A stretch of DNA of 64,000 nucleotides from Leptospira mayottensis 200901116 (GTDB taxonomy: Bacteria; Spirochaetota; Leptospiria; Leptospirales; Leptospiraceae): assembly GCF_000306675.2 (NCBI RefSeq), contig NZ_CP024871.1, positions 1,146,001-1,210,000 on the forward strand. Direction: 5' to 3'. Both the position numbers and the translations under genes were made by a program. Under the pieces are notes generated by a model. The model saw only the letters and a program-made list of their open reading frames with translations. It was not told the DNA's origin and made no database searches. This document shows, piece after piece, positions 1 through 14,127 of this stretch. Position 1 is the stretch's first letter. Each line of letters starts with the position of its first letter.

Positions 1-6245
<6,245 letters not shown>

Positions 6246-6444
6246 GTCTTTAAAACTCAAAAGCTGAATTCCAAACCCGTGATGCAACTTTTCCCCCGTT
6301 TCCGTCCTCTAAAGACTCGAACAAGATTGAAAAAATTTGTGATTTGTGTCAATTATCATATCACTGACAAATAACAAAAATTAGGCGTTCAGCAAAAAAA
6401 GATTCATATTGTGATGAAAATATTACGATGTATTCACAGATAAC

Positions 6445-7830
6445 ATGCAGACAGCGACCCATTCATCAGTCATACTTCCTACAATCCCTAAAAAAAACAG
6501 GAATTCATACGATACATTCTGGAAATTCAATGTCGCTAACGGCGTTATTACTTCCGAGCAGCTCAAAGGGTTACCGAAATCCACCGTTCACTCTCTAAAA
6601 AACAAAGATCCAGATTCCTTTCGTCATATCTACGGGTTTCGGTTTAACGGGATGGAGCCGAATCTTCAAAGAGAAGCTAACTACCTTTCCATACGCTTGG
6701 AAAACTCTCTTACCCTTCAAAAAGGGATCATCGCTCTTGCAAAAATCAAACTATGTCTTCTTCAGATCAAATCTCTTCCGAAAAAGATGAAAAACTCAAT
6801 TCAAGTTAAAGAAAAAATCGTCCGTACCATTCAAAGAGTAAGGGACGACCTTGGATTCGAAAGAACATTAAGGAAGTTTCATATCTCAAAGTCCACTTTT
6901 CACAGCTGGTTTTTCCAAGTGCGGTTCCGATGTAGTAGTTCCTGGGAAAAACTCTGCCACAAGCGGTTTGTCGGTCAGATTTCAGTCAAGGAAATCGATT
7001 CTTTAAAAAATCTTCTTTTGGAAAAAGCTACTTTGTTTTGGCCTCTTTCTTCCATTTGGGGATGCGCTAGAAAAAACGACATTCTGCATTGCAGCTTATC
7101 TTCCTTTTACAAATGGGCAAGAGTGATTCGTCCCGAACTCTTTTCAAACAAGTTTAAGAAGCTAAAGAAAGAAGGTTTTAAAACCTACCGTCCCAATGAA
7201 GTTTGGCATTGCGATATCACTCAGTTTGTCACCAAAGACAACGTCAAATCTCATATTTACATCTTGATTGATAACTTCTCTAAGATGATTTTAGCGTTTA
7301 GAGTCGCTGCCCAAGTCGACAGCGACATCTGTGCTTCGTTAGTCGAGGAAGCCATTTCCAAGTATCAAACCTCTTTTTCCAAATTGACCTTGCCCGATCT
7401 TTTTCCTTTAATCAATCTCAATCTTTCTAAAGAATCTTCTTTCGTTCATTTGATGACCGACGGGGGGCCCGAAAATCAAGGCGCTCTCGACAGAATCATT
7501 TTTGATTACAAGCTTCCAATCAACAAAATTACCGCAGGTAAAGACGTTTCATTTTCTAATAGTCCCATAGAGGCAATCCACAAAATCACAAAGTATCAGT
7601 GCCTTCATCATTTAGATATTCCTAATAGACAATCTTTGATTCAAAAATTGTCCGAATGGATTCCCATCTACAACGATCAACGGCCCAACAGAGCCGGCCG
7701 TTATCTACTCACTCCTTCCGAAATCTTTCGCGGTAAATCCATTGATTCTAATTTGCTAAACCAACAATCGAAAGACGCTAAAAAACAAAGATACCTCCTT
7801 AATAAAGTTACATCCTGTGGAGTTTGTTAG
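6445..7830 (+). CDS. DDE transposase with integrase (rve) core
   Basis: This 461-residue single-ORF transposase has an N-terminal HTH-like region (residues about 130-160) followed by a retroviral-integrase-type catalytic core. The core shows the acidic triad: D in EVWHCDITQF, D in LMTDGGPEN and E in NSPIEAIHK, spaced as in IS3/IS481-like enzymes. It is one intact frame with no orfA/orfB overlap, unlike typical IS3 members. It lies between gene A and the M23-tail gene pair, on the strand opposite to its neighbours. I could not find convincing terminal inverted repeats or a target duplication in 6250-8040, so the ends of the insertion sequence are undefined. The family assignment is tentative, but transposase identity is firm. 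Confidence 0.85.
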   Translation: MQTATHSSVILPTIPKKNRNSYDTFWKFNVANGVITSEQLKGLPKSTVHSLKNKDPDSFRHIYGFRFNGMEPNLQREANYLSIRLENSLTLQKGIIALAKIKLCLLQIKSLPKKMKNSIQVKEKIVRTIQRVRDDLGFERTLRKFHISKSTFHSWFFQVRFRCSSSWEKLCHKRFVGQISVKEIDSLKNLLLEKATLFWPLSSIWGCARKNDILHCSLSSFYKWARVIRPELFSNKFKKLKKEGFKTYRPNEVWHCDITQFVTKDNVKSHIYILIDNFSKMILAFRVAAQVDSDICASLVEEAISKYQTSFSKLTLPDLFPLINLNLSKESSFVHLMTDGGPENQGALDRIIFDYKLPINKITAGKDVSFSNSPIEAIHKITKYQCLHHLDIPNRQSLIQKLSEWIPIYNDQRPNRAGRYLLTPSEIFRGKSIDSNLLNQQSKDAKKQRYLLNKVTSCGVC

Positions 7831-7923
7831 AATACAGGTTTCAAATCCGGTAATTAACCCAATCATCATTTACACTTTTATAATGTGATGTCTCTCTTCA
7901 CATCATCCCTGCAACTTTCATGC

Positions 7924-7943
7924 CGGTTCACTTTTGTGAACCG
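7924..7943 (+). terminator. Hairpin after the transposase gene
   Basis: CGGTTCAC-TTTT-GTGAACCG is a perfect 8-bp stem with a 4-nt loop, 93 bp after the transposase stop codon and followed by GTTTAG. It is plausible as the transcript end or as part of the IS end. The U-tract is short, so termination is not certain. Confidence 0.45.
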
Positions 7944-8041
7944 TTTAGTCCAGTTTGCACTCGGAATGTGCTCCGGGCTATCTCTTTGTGTTCCATCCCC
8001 GGATCCCTGTTTTGCTGTGGATCGGTAGTGCACAAGAGAAC

Positions 8042-8620
8042 CTAATCACAACCCTCAACAGCAAATATTTCTGGAATCCTACCAACGCTAATTCCTGTTA
8101 CCTTTTTATTGTTAGTTAAAAAAATCATGCGGAAATCTTTATCATAAAAATCTTTAGGTTCAAAAACTAACATTGTATCACCTGTATAATGTTCTTTCTC
8201 CCGTTTAATATTATTTTTATAAGTGGAAAGAATTGATGTCATATCAGAATTAATTTTTATCCCAGACAAGGTTTGAAAAGTCGAATTCGAAATATAAATC
8301 CTACTCAATCTTAGATCTTTAGTTTTTCCTATAAACATTAAAGAAATACCAGAAAGCCCAGGTACAGTGTAGAAATGACATTCTTGTCCATTGTAATCAT
8401 TCTCTTTACCACCTACTAACTTAGCAGATAATTTTTTCTCTATCTGAAACAATGTATCATTAATATGTATTGGACCTAAACCTCTAAGATGAATCTTAAA
8501 TGTACTAAAATCTACACCGTAAATTGGCATACATGCTTGCACTAAGATGGAAATTAATAAACATTTTTGTACACATAGGTAAATTAGTTTTCCTACTTCA
8601 AATTTTGAATTATTCTTCAT
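8042..8620 (-). CDS. Small exported protein or lipoprotein paired with the M23 tail
   Basis: The 192-residue protein is started at ATG 8620 because GAGGAG lies 8 nt upstream. A longer reading to 8689 would overlap the preceding gene. The N-terminus has a hydrophobic segment ending in ILVQAC (residues 25-30), compatible with a relaxed spirochaete lipobox, so it is probably a periplasmic or membrane-anchored lipoprotein. The rest is a soluble alpha/beta-looking domain that I do not recognise. It begins 10 bp after the stop of the M23-peptidase tail and is co-directional, so the two were one operon with the original gene B. By position it could be an immunity or accessory protein protecting against the peptidase tail. 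This is inferred from position only. Confidence 0.75.
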   Translation of the reverse strand: MKNNSKFEVGKLIYLCVQKCLLISILVQACMPIYGVDFSTFKIHLRGLGPIHINDTLFQIEKKLSAKLVGGKENDYNGQECHFYTVPGLSGISLMFIGKTKDLRLSRIYISNSTFQTLSGIKINSDMTSILSTYKNNIKREKEHYTGDTMLVFEPKDFYDKDFRMIFLTNNKKVTGISVGRIPEIFAVEGCD

Positions 8621-8630
8621 TAATATCTCC

Positions 8631-10067
8631 TCATTGATTTGTAGCCCAATCACGTATATTAAAATTAGCAGGATTCTGAACAACCCCATTAAGTTTTAAT
8701 TCATAATGTAAATGGGGACCCGTAGATGGCCCGGTATTTCCTGATCTAGTGATTAACTCTCCTTGCACTACCTGATGATTATTTTGAACTAGTAACTCAG
8801 AGTTGTGTTTAAAAATTGAGACAAGGCCACCACCGTGATCTATATGAACTTCCTTTGAACCATTATTTTGTGTCCCGGAAAAGATAACCTTTCCAGGCGC
8901 AGTTGCAAATACTGGTGTTCCCATGGGCATTGCAATATCAATTCCCCGATGATTTTTCGTTGGACCAGTCGGATTAAATGGGTCGGGCCTACTTCCAAAC
9001 TCTGAAGTAACATTATACCCTTTTCCTGGAATTATTGCTCCATCAGCCAAAGGCTTTGAAACGGAGTTTAAATCTCTTGAAGGCTTATAGTTATAGCTAT
9101 TTTCTGCTAACGAATTTAAGTTTGTAACAGGCTTCGAACCACCCCCCGCAATCTTGTCCCACAAACTACTCGCCCCACTGACTGCAGAGTTTAGAATATT
9201 CTGAACTACTCCACCATACAACCCAGTGCCTTGGCTTTGATGTGTAGTAGGTGTTGTTGAATTCGAGTTTGCAGTTTTTGAATCCTGGTTATTACGATAA
9301 GCTTGGACTTTACCTTCGATCTCCGCGGTATCATAGCCCATTCTTCTTAACTCTGCAATGCTTGCATCGGTTTGAGCGCGAGTTTCTCCTTTCCAGTTGT
9401 CCCAAAATGCTGCCTTATCTTCTGTGGATAATGGACGTCTTCCTCCTGTTGTTGATTCTCCATCGGGCCCAAACGATCCCGATGAAGTTAACGTTTGTCC
9501 TGTGTCATGCGACGATGGGGCTCCGTGTGCTGGTGCTCCATCTTCATCTCTTCTCTGAGTCGCATATCCAATCGCACTCGCCGCCGCCGCTCCATTTTCT
9601 TGATTGTTTCTATTTTGAGCAGCTCTTGAATCTGCTTCTGCTTTCGCCGCTTTGTATGCTTTCTCTTCATCGGTATCGGCTACACCTTGAGCGAGAGCGT
9701 TGTTCATTGCAGACTCGGCAAGAAAGTTACTGTTACTGGTTAAACCGCTCTGAGCATTGTAGTTGAATGCATTGGTTCCCCCCGAGTTTAAGCTGAGTGT
9801 AACACCCGTGTGTTCGTTCCAAGAAAGTCCTCCACTGACTCCGCCGTATTTACCGCCTTTACCTTCATACGAACCGTATTGGTCCGTAGATACATCCGCT
9901 CCCCATCCTCCAAACTCCGAACGAGAAAGTGTAGCACCAACTCCCGGAAGAACCACGTTGTTGTTTCTTGAAATTCCCACGCTAGTGCCAAAGCCGTCTT
10001 GTCTGTTGTAGCTCATTCCCAAGTTGAGAGTGCTGGCATACGATCCTGTGGTTCCGTTTTTACCCAT
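8631..10067 (-). CDS. Orphaned TIGR04388 C-terminal tail with M23 (LytM) peptidase domain
   Basis: This 478-residue reading frame lacks its 5' part. The first residues (KNGTTGSYASTLNLGMSYNR) match gene B from residue 1851, and an in-frame TAG lies just upstream in element DNA. Residues 1-110 are the Gly-rich beta repeats, 110-340 a linker with an Ala/Asn-rich segment, and about 350-478 a canonical M23 domain: H373xxxD377 in NHRGID, then H452-L-H454 in STGPHLHYEL. M23 enzymes cut peptidoglycan cross-bridges. It is best read as the original 3' end of gene B, displaced when the element integrated. It has no obvious promoter or RBS and may be silent. The peptidase ligands are all present, so the domain should be active if expressed or rejoined. 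Confidence 0.85.
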   Translation of the reverse strand: MGKNGTTGSYASTLNLGMSYNRQDGFGTSVGISRNNNVVLPGVGATLSRSEFGGWGADVSTDQYGSYEGKGGKYGGVSGGLSWNEHTGVTLSLNSGGTNAFNYNAQSGLTSNSNFLAESAMNNALAQGVADTDEEKAYKAAKAEADSRAAQNRNNQENGAAAASAIGYATQRRDEDGAPAHGAPSSHDTGQTLTSSGSFGPDGESTTGGRRPLSTEDKAAFWDNWKGETRAQTDASIAELRRMGYDTAEIEGKVQAYRNNQDSKTANSNSTTPTTHQSQGTGLYGGVVQNILNSAVSGASSLWDKIAGGGSKPVTNLNSLAENSYNYKPSRDLNSVSKPLADGAIIPGKGYNVTSEFGSRPDPFNPTGPTKNHRGIDIAMPMGTPVFATAPGKVIFSGTQNNGSKEVHIDHGGGLVSIFKHNSELLVQNNHQVVQGELITRSGNTGPSTGPHLHYELKLNGVVQNPANFNIRDWATNQ

Positions 10068-10073
10068 TCCGAG

Positions 10074-10083
10074 TCCGAGGCCA
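10074..10083. other. Left attachment junction (attL) core
   Basis: TCCGAGGCCA marks where the original tail sequence (left side) meets element DNA (right side, beginning AGTGTAGTGCCC). The same 10 bp recurs at 24839-24848 and 39606-39615. Immediately left of the core the sequence is chromosomal (CCATTCCGAG) and differs from the element version (CCATTCCCAC). The exchange is therefore confined to these 10 bp. Confidence 0.75.
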
Positions 10084-10522
10084 AGTGTAGTGCCCTAACC
10101 CTGAAGCTGCTGGAGTTGCAATTTTTCCATAGCGTTCGCCAATCCGAAGCGTTTTAGCCCTTAGCAAACTCACACACCGAAAAAAAATCCGGTACAAGCG
10201 TTTTTGAAAATACACAAGAAAATTTCCCTAAGAACACTTTCTTGAATATTCAGCTTTCTTCATGCGATTTCCGAAGAAAATGGAAAAAACCGAAAGATTT
10301 TTTCGTTTTCTCTCACATTTTCCGGAAAATATGGTGATTCAATTTCCAAGTTCTACATCTCAATTTAACAAACTTTGAAATTGCGGAAAACTTCGGATTT
10401 CTTCAGATATTTCAACATACAAGCAAGACTCTTACTCGTTTCTTGGTTCCAATTCGTATTCTGCAAGAACTCTCCAATCCGAGCTTGTATTCTCACTTTC
10501 TACTGCTTCAAAATCTCTCTTA

Positions 10523-10626
10523 GAACTCGAACAAGACCTGAACAGGTCTCACACAAGTCCCGAACAGGACCACTTTGAAAATCACAGGACTCGAACAAGT
10601 CCCATACAGGACCCGAACAAGTCCTG
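10523..10626. repeat. Cluster of GGAC/GTCC palindromes
   Basis: At least five short dyads are packed into about 100 bp: AGACCTGAACAGGTCT (perfect 6-bp arms), GTCCCGAACAGGAC, GGACTCGAACAAGTCC (5-bp arms), GTCCCATACAGGAC and GGACCCGAACAAGTCC. Most share a CGAACA-like spacer. The pattern suits cooperative binding of a dimeric protein such as ParB (parS-like) or a replication initiator. Which protein binds is unknown. Confidence 0.6.
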
Positions 10627-10690
10627 TTTGAAATGCAGTAAAACGCAAATCCAGACTATTCCCAGTCCCTTTTTCTTTTCTTTAGAAGGC

Positions 10691-10797
10691 CACAGGTTAA
10701 CGATAGGTGAATCTTAGGTGAATGATAAGTGAATCATAGGCAACCATAGGTTAATGATAGGTTGATCATAAGTGAATCTTAGGTTAACGATAGGGCA
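10691..10797. repeat. 11-bp iteron array (about ten units)
   Basis: Tandem 11-mers run head to tail, for example ATAGGTGAATC, TTAGGTGAATG, ATAAGTGAATC, ATAGGTTAATG, ATAGGTTGATC and TTAGGTTAACG. One unit is 10 bp. The consensus is roughly WTARGTKRAYS. Units one helical turn long are typical of iterons at plasmid replication origins, so this is a candidate oriV or initiator/partition binding array. Confidence 0.65.
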
Positions 10798-11731
10798 ATT
10801 GCCTCAAGGCCTTAGAAGGCAAAAACGGGATTCGGAAAACCCGAATTCAGAGAAATGTTTCCCAAACAAGCGGCCGCTTTCTCTTTTAGTCGTGAAATCA
10901 AAGTTCTACCCGAATTCGATTCGGGCGGCCACTTCGATTGCTTGTCTTTCGTTTTCGATGAAACTAAAAACCATGTTAGTCAATGCTAGTGTTTTTTCTA
11001 CTTTGGAACTCTTTCCGGATAACAGATTTTAAACCTTGAATCTCTGGAAAAATTCGTAAAAACTCATTTTCAAAAGATTCCTTTAGAAAGTTAAACAAAA
11101 TAGAGGTTTTTCATAATTAAAAATCCTAAAAAATTAAATATCTTCAATTCTTGATTTCGAATACTTGAAATTCCGGTAGCGGGGGGGTATTACTCTCCCC
11201 CCTCCGCCCCGATGTTTCCATCGGAGTCGTCTTTAGAGGGAATCGTCCAAAGATCGTTTGATTTTAAGTTTAGAGGCTCCACGTTTGGAGCGCAATGAAT
11301 TAGGGCAGGGGTGTGAGATGCTTTCCTCTTTGAATTCAAGAAAGCGATTGCTTGGAAAGTTTCTTTCCGATTACAATACTAGGCAACTCGTTTTTTTCAA
11401 AGAATCCGTTTTAGGACTCGCACAAGTTCCATTTTCCGTATTTTTTTTGTCTTACTGGCAAGAGTTCTAAATCACCCGGTTTTTTTCCCGGTTCCACTCT
11501 TACTTCCCGTTAAACCGAAGTCCTTCCAACCATTATTGTGGATTATTGTGCCGTGAAATCGATTCTAAGATTGTGCATTACTTCAGCCGAGATTTCTAAT
11601 GAACGGCTCTTCTTGTCTCTTTAACTTGAACCCGAAAGATCTTCGTGTTTTGGAATTCCAAACAATCACAGCTAAAGAGGGAAGCTTTCTTCTTCATCCT
11701 TTAATATAAATTTTGTATCACATTCCTTCTC

Positions 11732-12085
11732 TCATTCGCCCGGTAAACGAAGTCTTAGTTTGTTCGCAGACGCCGTAATGATCGCTCCAGACAACAGTTC
11801 CTTTTCGTGTAATTTTAATACATAGTGGCTTACTCTCGTCTGTTCCTTACTGGATAAATTGACTAAACGAATAATTCCACAATGAGGAAGTTTTCGAAAT
11901 ACTGCAAGTTCTCCAAAATCCTTGTCTAAGGTTATTAATATTCTCTTTTCTTCATATGCCATTTTCAGAATTTCCTCATCTCCAGGATCTTTAGTAAAGT
12001 CTCCCGACCAAACCGTATCTATTCCCAAAGCTTTAAGCTCCTTTGACACGCCTCCCCATACACAAGTATCCAAAAATACTTTCAC
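11732..12085 (-). CDS. DUF5615 PIN-like toxin of a DUF433/DUF5615 pair
   Basis: The 117-residue protein starts at GTG 12085, which overlaps the antitoxin stop in GTGA. A longer upstream frame to 12187 lies inside the antitoxin gene and is disregarded. VKVFLDTCVWGGV at the N-terminus and ITLDKDFGELA in the middle carry the acidic residues of PIN/Mut7-C-like nucleases: D6, then D and E in the LDKDFGE block. Members of this family are presumed RNases neutralised by a DUF433 partner. The 4-nt overlap implies translational coupling. Confidence 0.8.
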   Translation of the reverse strand: MKVFLDTCVWGGVSKELKALGIDTVWSGDFTKDPGDEEILKMAYEEKRILITLDKDFGELAVFRKLPHCGIIRLVNLSSKEQTRVSHYVLKLHEKELLSGAIITASANKLRLRLPGE

Positions 12086-12339
12086 GCAACCTGGCTTGTT
12101 TCTTGCGGGATGTTCTCTATTCTCTCGTTTCCGATCATTCGATACGCATAGACCAGACACGCTTGAATGTCGTCCGATTCCAACCAAGGATAACCTTGCA
12201 ATATCGTTTCCGCCGTATCTCCTGCCGCAAGCATTCCAAGTATGTGTTCCACTGCCAAACGACGGCCTCGAACGATGGGTTTACCTCCGAATATTTCCGG
12301 ATTGAATGTTATTCTTTCTAGTAGTTTGTCTTGATTCAT
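12082..12339 (-). CDS. DUF433 antitoxin
   Basis: The 85-residue protein is a textbook DUF433 member: RITFNPEIFGGKPIVRGRRL, then VEHILGMLAAGDTAETIL and YPWLESDDIQACLVYAYR. The family has a winged-helix/HTH fold and acts as the VapB-like antitoxin and autorepressor. It is the first gene of the pair with the DUF5615 gene, which starts within its stop codon. A 47-bp dyad repeat lies upstream at 12372-12418. Confidence 0.85.
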   Translation of the reverse strand: MNQDKLLERITFNPEIFGGKPIVRGRRLAVEHILGMLAAGDTAETILQGYPWLESDDIQACLVYAYRMIGNERIENIPQETSQVA

Positions 12340-12371
12340 TTCTTTGTATTCTTACTTGATTCGATCCATTC

Positions 12372-12418
12372 GTCCAACCATTTTTTCCCTCTTTCGTAAC
12401 TACTAAAGAGGGAAGCTT
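12372..12418. repeat. 47-bp dyad repeat, left of the three-gene TA cassette
   Basis: It contains a perfect 10-bp inverted repeat, TTCCCTCTTT (12385-12394) and AAAGAGGGAA (12405-12414), with a 10-nt loop. The whole 47 bp is repeated exactly at 13253-13299. Partial copies (TAAAGAGGGAAG) occur near 11673 and 16350. It is not a standard terminator because no T-run follows the stem on either strand's 3' side. Confidence 0.7.
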
Positions 12419-12433
12419 TACAGTGAATACACG

Positions 12434-12646
12434 TTAAGCGGCACCACTACGAAGGAAAACAGATACGGGTTCTTTCTGGAAGGAACTTACCTCAAGAATC
12501 GAAAACCCGATTACATTCCCCAATACATCCACTTTTTCCATTACTGCATCGTTTTCCGTTTCTTTAAAAAAACCTTCTTTCTTTTCAAAGAGGACTTCTA
12601 AGTAGTCAGACTCTTTGTCGAAATATATCTTAATCTCCCTATCCAT
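12434..12646 (-). CDS. DUF2283 small protein (putative antitoxin)
   Basis: The 70-residue protein begins REIKIYFDKESDYLEVLFE and contains VMEKVDVLGNVIGFSILEVS. This matches the DUF2283 pattern (YDxExDxLYI...GxVxGIEIL). Its start overlaps the end of the DUF4258-like gene by 8 nt, so the two are co-translated. DUF2283 genes commonly pair with DUF4258 genes in TA-like modules, here downstream of the putative toxin. Confidence 0.75.
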   Translation of the reverse strand: MDREIKIYFDKESDYLEVLFEKKEGFFKETENDAVMEKVDVLGNVIGFSILEVSSFQKEPVSVFLRSGAA

Positions 12647-12947
12647 ATAATACCTTTCCTTCTTTTATCTTGTCAGTGAAATAAGCCGTGATTAAAAATA
12701 AATCATCCTTTCCATTCTTGATTACTACACAAAGATATTTGTCACCTACCAACGTTTGGTAAAAATACTTGTAAAATAATTCCACACCGACATCCGTTCG
12801 GGATTGTCTCACTTGTTCAGGAGAAGATAAACACTCTACAATACTCTCTTCTTGTCCTAACATCTCAGGGTGATCCTCTTCTATATGTTTCCTTCTTTCT
12901 TCGGTAAATCGGATCTTTCTTTTGAATACGTCTTCCAGTTGTTTCAT
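12639..12947 (-). CDS. DUF4258-like putative toxin
   Basis: This 102-residue protein has FTEERRKHIEEDHPEM, a YKYFYQTLVGDKYLCVVIK strand pair and FLITAYFTD near the C-terminus. It resembles the small RNase-like DUF4258/BrnT-type folds found beside DUF2283 genes. It lies 32 bp after the UPF0175 gene and overlaps the DUF2283 gene. Toxin activity is inferred from the pairing. The family assignment is moderate. Confidence 0.6.
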   Translation of the reverse strand: MKQLEDVFKRKIRFTEERRKHIEEDHPEMLGQEESIVECLSSPEQVRQSRTDVGVELFYKYFYQTLVGDKYLCVVIKNGKDDLFLITAYFTDKIKEGKVLYG

Positions 12948-12979
12948 TCTTTACGCTTACATCTTGTCTCTTGAATCAA

Positions 12980-13213
12980 TCACGCATTCTGAATGTCGTT
13001 TAAATAATCTTGTGTTGTATAACCCGAAAAGATGGAACCACCAAAGGCACCCATCGTTTCAATAAAACTACGTTTTGTCACACCAGCTACTTTCGCTGCC
13101 TGCCCCGACGAACACTGACCGGCTTCATAAAGTTTTACTGCAAGTGGCATCTGTAACGTCTGCTCGTTCAAATTGAGTCCGTCCGGTAATTCTAATCTTA
13201 AAGTTTTTACCAT
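12980..13213 (-). CDS. UPF0175 family antitoxin-like protein
   Basis: The 77-residue protein has the UPF0175 signature: an N-terminal strand ([11 protein letters not shown]), then [32 protein letters not shown], an HTH. UPF0175 proteins usually partner a DUF3368 PIN toxin, and no such gene follows. The next gene is the DUF4258-like one, so this may be a solitary antitoxin or a regulator of the three-gene cassette. Confidence 0.8.
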   Translation of the reverse strand: MVKTLRLELPDGLNLNEQTLQMPLAVKLYEAGQCSSGQAAKVAGVTKRSFIETMGAFGGSIFSGYTTQDYLNDIQNA

Positions 13214-13252
13214 TTCTTTACCTCTTTGATTTCAACTTCAATTCAGTCTATT

Positions 13253-13299
13253 GTCCAACCATTTTTTCCCTCTTTCGTAACTACTAAAGAGGGAAGCTT
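13253..13299. repeat. 47-bp dyad repeat, right of the three-gene TA cassette
   Basis: This is an exact direct copy of 12372-12418, with the inverted arms at 13266-13275 and 13286-13295. The two copies bracket the UPF0175, DUF4258 and DUF2283 genes (about 830 bp), as expected if the trio were acquired or lost as a cassette. Confidence 0.7.
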
Positions 13300-13513
13300 C
13301 CTTTCTCATCTTGCTAACGAAAGAATATCGAATCTTGAAACCTTAATCACTCTTTCCCTTTCAATGATTCTATTAAACCGCAATTTGGGTGGGATAGGGA
13401 CTTTCTTCTTTCGAAACCGGTTCAGGATTTTTAAGGAAATTTAAGGGTAGTTTAAGTCAGGAAATTGAATGGCTCCATCCGGGTTTCCATTTCAAAAATG
13501 AAAAGGATGAAGG

Positions 13514-13792
13514 TTAACCCCTCATCCTCTTACCGATCATACGCAGTGTCTTTTCAATCTCCACCTCGTTTTGACAATGTGACAGCAAGGTCTGAATCAG
13601 CTTCTTCGTTTGTTTCTGACTTTTGTAAAGATTCAAAAACAGTTCCTTCACTGCCTTCCTTTTTTCCCGAATATTCATTCCTTGAAATCGATTCCAAAAC
13701 GTTTCTAATCTCAGTTCCAATTCCCTCAACCTTTCATTCTTGGATACTAACCGCAATATCACACGACCTTCTTTGCATTCGGTATCCTTCAT
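13514..13792 (-). CDS. Small helical protein of the par operon (92 aa)
   Basis: I do not recognise this protein. It is basic and predicted helical (NERLRELELRLETFWNRF, KLIQTLLSHCQNEVEIEKTL). Its ATG overlaps the stop of the preceding gene in ATGA, making it the fourth cistron of parA-parB-orf-orf. Co-translation suggests a role linked to partition or copy-number control. Confidence 0.65.
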   Translation of the reverse strand: MKDTECKEGRVILRLVSKNERLRELELRLETFWNRFQGMNIREKRKAVKELFLNLYKSQKQTKKLIQTLLSHCQNEVEIEKTLRMIGKRMRG

Positions 13793-14127
13793 TTGATTAA
13801 CCCCCGAATCCGTTTTTTTTCGAAAGCCTGTTTCTCTACGATCTCCGTTTCCAAGAATTTACGACCGATCTCTTGAAATTTTCTTTCAATCTCGATTTCC
13901 TTTTCTTCTCCTTTTTTGAATCGAAGAATCATCGTCCGGTTCTTCTTTCGATACACTTGCAGCTTCTGTAATGTTGTTTCGGCTTCTTCTCTCCTCTTTA
14001 CGGAACTTGTCTTTTCATATCCCCTCCGATATGATTTCGTTTTCTTTGGGATAGTAGGGGATTCTTCTTTCGTCATTTTCGGGTCAATTCGGTAAAAGGC
14101 TCGTTTTGTCTCGTTTTTGCTTTTCAT
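13789..14127 (-). CDS. Small basic coiled-coil protein of the par operon (112 aa)
   Basis: The start is taken at ATG 14127 because it overlaps the parB stop in ATGA. An ATG 15 bp upstream lies inside parB. The protein is very rich in Lys/Arg/Glu ([34 protein letters not shown]) and probably forms a coiled coil. It has no recognised domain. DNA or ParB binding is a guess based on charge and position. Confidence 0.65.
   Translation of the reverse strand: MKSKNETKRAFYRIDPKMTKEESPTIPKKTKSYRRGYEKTSSVKRREEAETTLQKLQVYRKKNRTMILRFKKGEEKEIEIERKFQEIGRKFLETEIVEKQAFEKKRIRGLIK

Larger units (their letters stand above)
10084..11731. other. Non-coding left end of element copy 1 (control region)
   Basis: About 1.65 kb holds no convincing gene. 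Short plus-strand frames at 10375, 10772 and 11258 lack ribosome binding sites and recognisable motifs. The region contains the palindrome cluster (10523-10626) and the 11-bp iterons (10691-10797). It also has a small hairpin with CGATG/CATCG arms near 11210 and a half-copy of the AAAGAGGGAA repeat near 11673. Repeat arrays on a plasmid-like element suggest replication origin and partition functions. Confidence 0.6.

Noticed and set aside
10375..11470. Three short plus-strand frames (10375-10578, 10772-11032, 11258-11470) and their copy 2 equivalents
   Set aside because: They lack ribosome binding sites and recognisable motifs. Two overlap repeat arrays or inverted repeats, so the region is better explained as a control region.
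12385..12414. The 10-bp dyad as a rho-independent terminator
   Set aside because: The T-run lies on the 5' side of the stem on the plus strand, and an A-run follows it on the minus strand. Neither strand gives a stem followed by a U-tract.
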